Positions 24,081-28,078 of a stretch of DNA of 28,078 bases are shown here, piece after piece. The stretch comes from CAYQEC01 sp964569015. Its GTDB lineage: Bacteria > Actinomycetota > Acidimicrobiia > Spongiisociales > UBA5794. How positions within the stretch are numbered: the first letter of the stretch is position 1; each line of letters opens with the position of its first letter. The notes below the pieces were generated by a model that made no database searches, was not told the origin of the DNA, and saw only the letters and a program-made list of their open reading frames with translations. Location: the NCBI GenBank assembly GCA_964569015.1, contig CAZMSN010000024.1, positions 1-28,078 of the forward strand, read 5' to 3'. The translations under genes and the position numbers were made by a program.

Positions 24081-24689
24081 CTACCCGCTCACCGCTTCCA
24101 GGGTACGCCGCGTGAGAATATCGTCAATCACCCCGTAGTCCTTGGCTTCGGCTGAGCTCATCCAGTAGTCCCGTTCCGTGTCATCGGCAACCCGCGCCAG
24201 ATCCTGCCCGGTGTGCCCCGCCAGCAGCTCGTTGATCTCTTCACGAGTCTTGAGGATCTCACGCGCATGAATCTCGATATCGCTCGCCTGCCCCCCCAAA
24301 CCTGAGATCTGCGGCTGGTGGAGCATGATGCGGGCATGCGGCAGGGCGAAGCGCTTGCCCTTGGTCCCGCCGGCCAGCACCACCGCCGCCGCCGAGGCCG
24401 CCAACCCCATGCAGTAGGTGGCGATATCGGGCTTGATGAACTGCATGGTGTCGTAGATCGCCATGAGCGCGTAAGTGGATCCGCCCGGTGAGTTGATGTA
24501 AATGGCGATGTCCTTGTCGGCGTCCTCACCTTCGAGGTGAAGGAGCTGCGCCATGATGACGTTGGCGACACCGTCGTCGATCGGTGTCCCGAGAAAGACG
24601 ATCCGCTCCTTGAGCAGGCGGCTGTAGATGTCGAAGGCACGCTCCCCCCGGGGTGTCTGCTCAACGACCGTCGGCACCAGATAGGTCAT
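24081..24689 (-). CDS. clpP: ATP-dependent Clp protease proteolytic subunit ClpP
   Basis: A 202-residue serine peptidase that forms the proteolytic chamber. The catalytic serine S99 lies in GLAASAAAV and H124 in IMLHQPQ. The aspartate is in the DTERD stretch near 170. INSPGGS, the oxyanion-region motif, is present. The ATG at 24689 has AGGAG just upstream; the frame extends upstream into tig but without similarity. It follows tig by 31 bases. Many actinobacteria carry two adjacent clpP genes; only one is here. Confidence 0.97.
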   Translation of the reverse strand: MTYLVPTVVEQTPRGERAFDIYSRLLKERIVFLGTPIDDGVANVIMAQLLHLEGEDADKDIAIYINSPGGSTYALMAIYDTMQFIKPDIATYCMGLAASAAAVVLAGGTKGKRFALPHARIMLHQPQISGLGGQASDIEIHAREILKTREEINELLAGHTGQDLARVADDTERDYWMSSAEAKDYGVIDDILTRRTLEAVSG

Positions 24690-24720
24690 CGCTCTCCTCG
24701 GCTTTCTGTAGTCATCGGCT

Positions 24721-26118
24721 TCACTCGGCAGCAGCTTCGGGACCCGACTCACCGCCGTCGTCTGCATCGTCCCGGCCGGCCGCTTCGTCCACCACCGCCG
24801 GCGGCGGCGTGAGGTCCACCGGGTTGCCGTCACCGTCGATCGGAGTCGCACCCGACACGATCCGATCGAGAGCCTTGCGCCTCAGGATATCACTGGTGAG
24901 CACATGGTCTTGACCACTCTCCCGTAGTGCCTTATCCACGGCGTCCCGTTCCCGTCCCGAGTCGGCGGCGACCGTGGTGATCGCTTCCTCGATGTCGGCC
25001 TCGGTCGCTTCGATTCCCTCGATCGCCACCACTGCCTCGAGCAGTATCCGGGTACGCAGCGACCGCACCGCCCGCTCGCGTAGCTCGGTGACGAACTCTT
25101 CCTGCCCCTGTCCCGTGATGCGGAGGTAGTTGGGAAGGTCGAGGCCGCGCCGCTCCAGGCTGTGGACCATGTTGTGGATCGTGGCCTCCATCTCGGCCTC
25201 GACGAGGGACTCTGGCAGCTCGACGCCGAGTTCCTCACCGAGGTCGCTGATGAGCCGGTCCCTGAAGGTGTTGGCGGCCGCGGCCAGCTTGACGGCTCTC
25301 ATGTCGGCTCGCAGCCGATCGCTCAGCTCCTCGACGCTGTCGAGCTCGGAGACGTCGGAAACCCAATCGTCGGTGACCTCGGGAAGCTTCTTGGCCTTGA
25401 CACCCTTGACGAGGACCTGGAGATGGACGTCCCGGGCCTCTTCCTGGCCGAATCCCGGCGGAAGCGTGGCGGGTCCTTCTCGGATCTCGCCGGCCGAGGA
25501 CCCGGCGACGATGTCGTCCAGGCCCCCGATGAAGGACTGCGATCCGATCTCGTAGAGCAGATCATCGGCAGAGGCCTGCTCGATCTCCTTGCCGCCGTCA
25601 CGGGCGGTGATCTTCACGATCACGAAGTCTCCGTCGGTGGCCGCCCGGGAAACGTCCTCCAGCTCGGCGAACTGGCCCCGAAGCCGCTCTATCTGCTGCT
25701 CGATCTCCTCGTCGGTGACCTCTTCGACATCGACGTGAATCTTCCGATCGGCGAAGTCGGGCACTGCATCCACGGTCGGCCAGAGCGTGATCCTGACGTC
25801 GACGTCGACGCCACCCTCCGCGGCGTCTCGGATCTCATCGACTCGAGGTGTGGTGGCTGGTCTCAGCTCGGCCTCTTCCATCGCCGATCCGACCAACGCC
25901 GGAAGGGCGTCTTCGATCGCCTCGGTGCGGAGGGCGTCCTCCCCAACCATGCGCTCCACGATCGCTCGGGGCGCCTTGCCCGGTCGAAAGCCCTTGATCT
26001 TCATCTCCCGCGACAGCTTGCGGGCGGCTCGATTCTTCGCCGATTCCAGCTCGGTTTCGTCGAAGCTGACCGTGAGAATTCTCTCGAACGGCCCAGCCTC
26101 TCTCACCTCGGTGTCCAC
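24721..26118 (-). CDS. tig: Trigger factor
   Basis: The ribosome-associated chaperone and peptidyl-prolyl isomerase. The 465-residue protein has the ribosome-binding N-domain with the signature KGFRPGKAPRAIVE at about 45-58, then an FKBP-like domain (DGDFVIVKI to VLVKGVKAKKLPEV). The helical C-domain follows, and the tail is acidic (about the last 30 residues). The GTG at 26118 has AGGAG 4 bases upstream and gives a normal N-terminus (VREAGPFERILTVSF). The frame is open further upstream across tRNA-His, which is not coding. It heads the tig-clpP-clpX group. Confidence 0.95.
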   Translation of the reverse strand: MDTEVREAGPFERILTVSFDETELESAKNRAARKLSREMKIKGFRPGKAPRAIVERMVGEDALRTEAIEDALPALVGSAMEEAELRPATTPRVDEIRDAAEGGVDVDVRITLWPTVDAVPDFADRKIHVDVEEVTDEEIEQQIERLRGQFAELEDVSRAATDGDFVIVKITARDGGKEIEQASADDLLYEIGSQSFIGGLDDIVAGSSAGEIREGPATLPPGFGQEEARDVHLQVLVKGVKAKKLPEVTDDWVSDVSELDSVEELSDRLRADMRAVKLAAAANTFRDRLISDLGEELGVELPESLVEAEMEATIHNMVHSLERRGLDLPNYLRITGQGQEEFVTELRERAVRSLRTRILLEAVVAIEGIEATEADIEEAITTVAADSGRERDAVDKALRESGQDHVLTSDILRRKALDRIVSGATPIDGDGNPVDLTPPPAVVDEAAGRDDADDGGESGPEAAAE

Positions 26119-26128
26119 AACGCTCCTC

Positions 26129-26152
26129 GCAGGGTCGACGGCCGCACCCTGC
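26129..26152 (-). promoter_or_regulatory. Hairpin between tRNA-His and tig
   Basis: GCAGGGT and ACCCTGC form a perfect 7-bp stem with a 10-base loop, ending directly before the GAGGAG ribosome site of tig. It could partly terminate the tRNA transcript, protect a processed tig mRNA end, or modulate initiation. No T run follows. Confidence 0.35.
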
Positions 26153-26178
26153 CGACGCGCGCCAACAGGGACGATGGG

Positions 26179-26254
26179 GGTGGCCGACGGGATTCGAACC
26201 CGCGACCTCCTGGACCACAACCAGGCGCTCTCACCAAGCTGAGCTACGGCCACC
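26179..26254 (-). tRNA. tRNA-His (anticodon GTG)
   Basis: Full cloverleaf on the minus strand. The anticodon stem is CCTGG/CCAGG with loop TTGTGGT. The acceptor is GTGGCCG/CGGCCAC, with an encoded extra G at position -1 opposite C73, the mark of tRNA-His. CCA is not encoded. Confidence 0.95.
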
Positions 26255-26277
26255 ATGACGGGCGGGACGCCGCCCGG

Positions 26278-26350
26278 CGCCCCCGGAAGGATTCGAACCC
26301 TCGACCAAGAGCTTAGAAGGCTCCTGCTCTGTCCTCTGAGCTACGGGGGC
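26278..26350 (-). tRNA. tRNA-Arg (anticodon TCT)
   Basis: Acceptor stem GCCCCCG/CGGGGGC, discriminator G. Anticodon stem GGAGC/GCTCT with loop CTTCTAA, anticodon TCT reading AGA. CCA is not encoded. Confidence 0.95.
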
Positions 26351-26356
26351 GTCCCG

Positions 26357-26427
26357 AGCGGATGACGGGAATCGAACCCGCATAACCAGCTTGGAAGGCT
26401 GGGGCTCTCCCATTGAGCTACATCCGC
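26357..26427 (-). tRNA. tRNA-Gly (anticodon TCC)
   Basis: Acceptor GCGGATG/CATCCGC, discriminator T as usual for glycine. Anticodon stem CCAGC/GCTGG with loop CTTCCAA, anticodon TCC. CCA is not encoded. It lies 6 bases from tRNA-Arg. Confidence 0.95.
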
Positions 26428-26456
26428 GCGGCGCCGTAGGTTACAGCCCCGCCTCG

Positions 26457-26530
26457 TCGGGCTGGCCGGATTTGAACCGGCGACCCCCTGCTCCCAAAGC
26501 AGGTGCGCTGCCAAACTGCGCTACAGCCCG
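26457..26530 (-). tRNA. tRNA-Pro (anticodon TGG)
   Basis: Acceptor CGGGCTG/CAGCCCG, discriminator A. Anticodon stem CCTGC/GCAGG with loop TTTGGGA, anticodon TGG. It is first in the minus-strand run Pro-Gly-Arg-His-tig. CCA is not encoded. Confidence 0.95.
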
Positions 26531-26629
26531 TCGCGTGGCATTCTCGCAGGTCGCGGCCCCACCGTGGTGCTGCGCCCCACCCACCGGGATCGGCCCCGTG
26601 CCGCTCAGCTTGAGAGAGGCGGCCTCTGC

Positions 26630-26635
26630 TAATCT
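26630..26635 (+). promoter_or_regulatory. -10 box of tRNA-Lys/tRNA-Leu (TAATCT)
   Basis: TAATCT ends 7 bases before the tRNA-Lys 5' end. An inverted repeat AGAGGC/GCCTCT (26615-26627) sits just upstream, where the spacer would be. TTGAGA (26610-26615) is a possible -35, but its spacing is short. Confidence 0.45.
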
Positions 26636-26642
26636 CGTCGCC

Positions 26643-26716
26643 GGGTCGCTAGCTCAATTTGGCAGAGCATCGGACTCTTAATCCGCAGGTTCCGGGTTCG
26701 AGTCCCGGGCGACCCA
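26643..26716 (+). tRNA. tRNA-Lys (anticodon CTT)
   Basis: Acceptor GGGTCGC/GCGACCC, discriminator A. Anticodon loop CTCTTAA, anticodon CTT reading AAG. The outermost anticodon-stem pair is a T-C mismatch; the rest of the cloverleaf is regular. CCA is not encoded. Confidence 0.93.
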
Positions 26717-26729
26717 CTCCAGGCTTCAG

Positions 26730-26813
26730 GCGGGTGTGGCGGAAATGGAAGACGCGCCAGGTTTAGGTCCTGGTGGGCGCAAGCCCTTGTGGGTTCGAGT
26801 CCCACCGCCCGCA
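26730..26813 (+). tRNA. tRNA-Leu (anticodon TAG)
   Basis: A class II tRNA with a long variable arm (TGGGCGCAAGCCCTT). Acceptor GCGGGTG/CGCCCGC, discriminator A. Anticodon stem CCAGG/CCTGG with loop TTTAGGT, anticodon TAG reading CTA. CCA is not encoded. It follows tRNA-Lys by 13 bases, probably on the same transcript. Its 3' half (26768-26812) is repeated at 27932-27976. Confidence 0.95.
26768..26812 (+). repeat. Direct repeat copy 1 (within tRNA-Leu), putative attachment site
   Basis: Forty-five bases from the anticodon stem through the T arm to the acceptor end of tRNA-Leu, matched at 27932-27976 with one mismatch (A26804 against G27968). A repeat covering the 3' half of a tRNA is typical of elements inserted by tyrosine recombinases. 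Confidence 0.75.
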
Positions 26814-26855
26814 CCCCCGAATCCGCCTCCGGGCCGAGCGGCCCATAATCCCTGT

Positions 26856-27281
26856 TCAAGACAAAGAGCCGCCAGGATCATCGCCGCCGGAATCGCTCGA
26901 TCCTCCGCGTGGCCATGCCCACTGCTTGGCCCGTCGCCATAGGCGAGGCGAGTAGTCGGACCAAGCCGGTACGAGATTGGTGACGAGAGCCGCCAAGCCG
27001 AGGATTGCGAATAGGACCCAGCCGAGGAACAGCAACCAGACGACGCGGCCCACGCTTGCCCAAGGAATCCCCGCCGCTTGGGTCTTCATCGTCGGACCAC
27101 GCTTGCCATGTGTTGTAGTCCTAGAGATGCCGGTCTTCGGAATGCGAATCGTCGTGCGAATCCGGCCGTCCGCGCCCTTCGTGACCCTGAATGCCTTGCC
27201 TCCGACCGACGTGGAGATGCCTCGCTTGGAAGCCGTGACCCGGATGGGTCCCACTTTCTTTGATTTCCGAAACCCAGCCAT
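26856..27281 (-). CDS. DUF4236 domain membrane protein
   Basis: A 141-residue protein. The first 55 or so residues match DUF4236: AGFRKSKKVGPIRVTASKRG, then GISTSVGGKAFRVTKGADGR and RTTIRIPKTGIS. The function of this domain is not known; it occurs in bacteria and on mobile elements, often with membrane segments. A hydrophobic region at about 75-105 (VVWLLFLGWVLFAILGLAAL) forms one or two membrane helices, and the end is serine/glycine-rich. The ATG at 27281 places the domain at the N-terminus as usual; an ATG at 27293 is possible. No ribosome site is visible. It points towards tRNA-Leu inside the putative island. Confidence 0.75.
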   Translation of the reverse strand: MAGFRKSKKVGPIRVTASKRGISTSVGGKAFRVTKGADGRIRTTIRIPKTGISRTTTHGKRGPTMKTQAAGIPWASVGRVVWLLFLGWVLFAILGLAALVTNLVPAWSDYSPRLWRRAKQWAWPRGGSSDSGGDDPGGSLS

Positions 27282-27361
27282 GAGAAGAAACATGGCGCAC
27301 GAGCCAGCGAGCCCGTCGCCCTCTTGCCATCCATCGAAGCGGCCTACAGGGCACGCTCCGG

Positions 27362-27367
27362 TAATAT
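27362..27367 (+). promoter_or_regulatory. -10 box of the island membrane-protein gene (TAATAT)
   Basis: TAATAT ends 6 bases before the GTG at 27374, with no Shine-Dalgarno sequence, suggesting a leaderless transcript. No -35 was recognised. Confidence 0.45.
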
Positions 27368-27373
27368 GCCGCG

Positions 27374-27925
27374 GTGGCCCTTCTCGGACGGCGGCGACAA
27401 TACTGGTGGAAGAAGTACCCAGGGTTCTTGGTGCTTGATTCCGTAACCTTTGGGCTCATGTTCTTGGGCGTGACGGCTCTGTTTGGGAACATCGCCCTCG
27501 GCCTGGGGCTGCTTCTGATCGGGGTGCCGGTCGTATGGTCGATACGCAACAACTATCTCCGCCCCCGCGCGTACAGGGAGCTCGGTGTTGATCCATCAAC
27601 ATTCCAGATCACGGTGGTTGGCAGGTCCAGCGATGGCACGGACTTGCTCGGCTTTGGTGCCTGGCATTCGTCCCGAGGTTGGGAACCCGTGTGTGTCGTG
27701 CGCAGCGACTCGAGATTCAATTTCGAAACACCGACCGGCTACCTCTACGGCAAGAACGTCGGCGGGTACGGAGTCGACGATCTACTGACGCTCTATCTGA
27801 CCGGCAAGCTCTCGCTCAACCCCCGATTGGTCGGCAGCCTGACTGATGGGCCGGTAGCGGATATTGCCGATGCCGATGGCAACCCGCTATTCGCCGGCGC
27901 CGGATCTGTCGATGAGTTCATCTAG
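27374..27925 (+). CDS. Unknown membrane protein in the putative island
   Basis: I do not recognise this 183-residue protein. A basic, aromatic start (RRRQYWWKKYPG) is followed by a hydrophobic hairpin at about 17-56 (two helices), then a soluble domain of about 125 residues with no cysteine cluster or catalytic signature I can name. The positive-inside rule puts the N-terminus in the cytoplasm, and with two helices the C-terminal domain would be there too. Composition is less GC-rich than the rest of the window. The gene diverges from the DUF4236 gene across 92 bases and ends 6 bases before the tRNA-Leu fragment. Confidence 0.7.
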   Translation: MALLGRRRQYWWKKYPGFLVLDSVTFGLMFLGVTALFGNIALGLGLLLIGVPVVWSIRNNYLRPRAYRELGVDPSTFQITVVGRSSDGTDLLGFGAWHSSRGWEPVCVVRSDSRFNFETPTGYLYGKNVGGYGVDDLLTLYLTGKLSLNPRLVGSLTDGPVADIADADGNPLFAGAGSVDEFI

Positions 27926-27931
27926 CTCGGT

Positions 27932-27976
27932 TCCTGGTGGGCGCAAGCCCTTGTGGGTTCGAGTCCCGCCGCCCGC
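27932..27976 (+). pseudogene. tRNA-Leu 3' fragment (direct repeat copy 2, putative attachment site)
   Basis: This repeats the last 45 bases of tRNA-Leu before its discriminator, with one change that turns a T-stem T-A pair into T-G. The 5' half (acceptor, D arm, anticodon loop) is missing, so it cannot be a tRNA. It marks the right end of the putative island. Confidence 0.8.
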
Positions 27977-28008
27977 GCCGGGCGCCCCGCCACGAGAGGG
28001 TCGGCCCC

Positions 28009-28078
28009 TCACCCCACCTCGACGACGATGCGACCGTCGCCGCGGCACGACGGCGCCGGGCACGACGACACCGCGGCA
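28009..28078 (-). CDS. Possible C-terminus of a gene running off the right edge
   Basis: The minus strand is open from the window edge to a TGA at 28009-28011 and would encode the last 22 or so residues of a protein ending SCRGDGRIVVEVG, with two cysteines four residues apart. Base composition fits coding DNA, but the fragment is too short to identify. Confidence 0.3.
   Translation of the reverse strand, partial: AAVSSCPAPSCRGDGRIVVEVG

Larger units (their letters stand above)
26813..27976. mobile_element. Putative 1,164-bp island inserted at tRNA-Leu
   Basis: The spacing of the two 45-base repeats defines a 1,164-base insert. It holds two divergent genes, one for a DUF4236 protein and one for an unknown membrane protein. 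GC is lower than around it: two 60-base lines I counted within the insert (27421-27480 and 27541-27600) are 53% and 58%. There is no integrase, excisionase or transposase. It may be a remnant after deletion or a passenger element moved in trans. A past tRNA duplication is the main alternative. Confidence 0.55.

Noticed and set aside
1..28078. CRISPR arrays, rRNA genes, transposases
   Set aside because: No regularly spaced repeats, rRNA signatures or transposase motifs were seen in either strand.

Overview
The window is high-GC chromosomal DNA of an actinobacterium. The evidence is the gene order tig-clpP-clpX-valS-folC-ndk-mreBCD-PBP2-rodA-rng-rplU-rpmA-obg-proB...proA...nadD-LytR_C-rsfS, which matches the order known from Streptomyces and related actinobacteria, together with frequent GTG/TTG starts and ATGA/GTGA stop-start overlaps. 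Details such as a single clpP and several apparently leaderless genes would fit a deep-branching lineage such as Acidimicrobiia, but that placement is inference.

From about 26.5 kb down to 0.1 kb nearly everything is on the minus strand. Read in that direction it begins with four tRNAs (Pro, Gly, Arg, His), then a proteostasis block (trigger factor, ClpP, ClpX). A 375-base intergenic region with a strong 13-bp stem follows. Next come valS-folC-ndk (charging, folate, nucleotides), then the rod-shape/elongasome operon mreB-mreC-mreD-PBP2-rodA, whose genes are mostly joined by 1-4 base overlaps. RNase E/G follows, after a plus-strand thymidine kinase. Then comes rplU-rpmA-obg-proB with its own probable promoter. 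A GNAT acetyltransferase (minus) and a methyltransferase (plus) split proB from a divergent ProA-like gene. A receiver-only response regulator and a degenerate M23 protein separate that gene from nadD, a degenerate LCP/LytR_C protein, rsfS and tRNA-Ala with a terminator.

The right end differs. tRNA-Lys and tRNA-Leu(TAG) are on the plus strand. A 45-base segment from the 3' half of tRNA-Leu is repeated (one mismatch) 1,164 bases downstream. Between the copies lies lower-GC DNA with two divergent genes for small membrane proteins, one carrying a DUF4236 domain. This looks like a very small genomic island, or the remnant of one, inserted at a tRNA gene, and it has no integrase. It is the most unusual accessory feature here.

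Other points of interest: the M23 protein keeps its zinc ligands but lacks both catalytic histidines, and its frame runs far into nadD. The LCP domain lacks the conserved arginine. The methyltransferase and acetyltransferase overlap tail-to-tail by 145 bases. Several genes have a TAnnnT box 6-8 bases before the start codon and no Shine-Dalgarno sequence.
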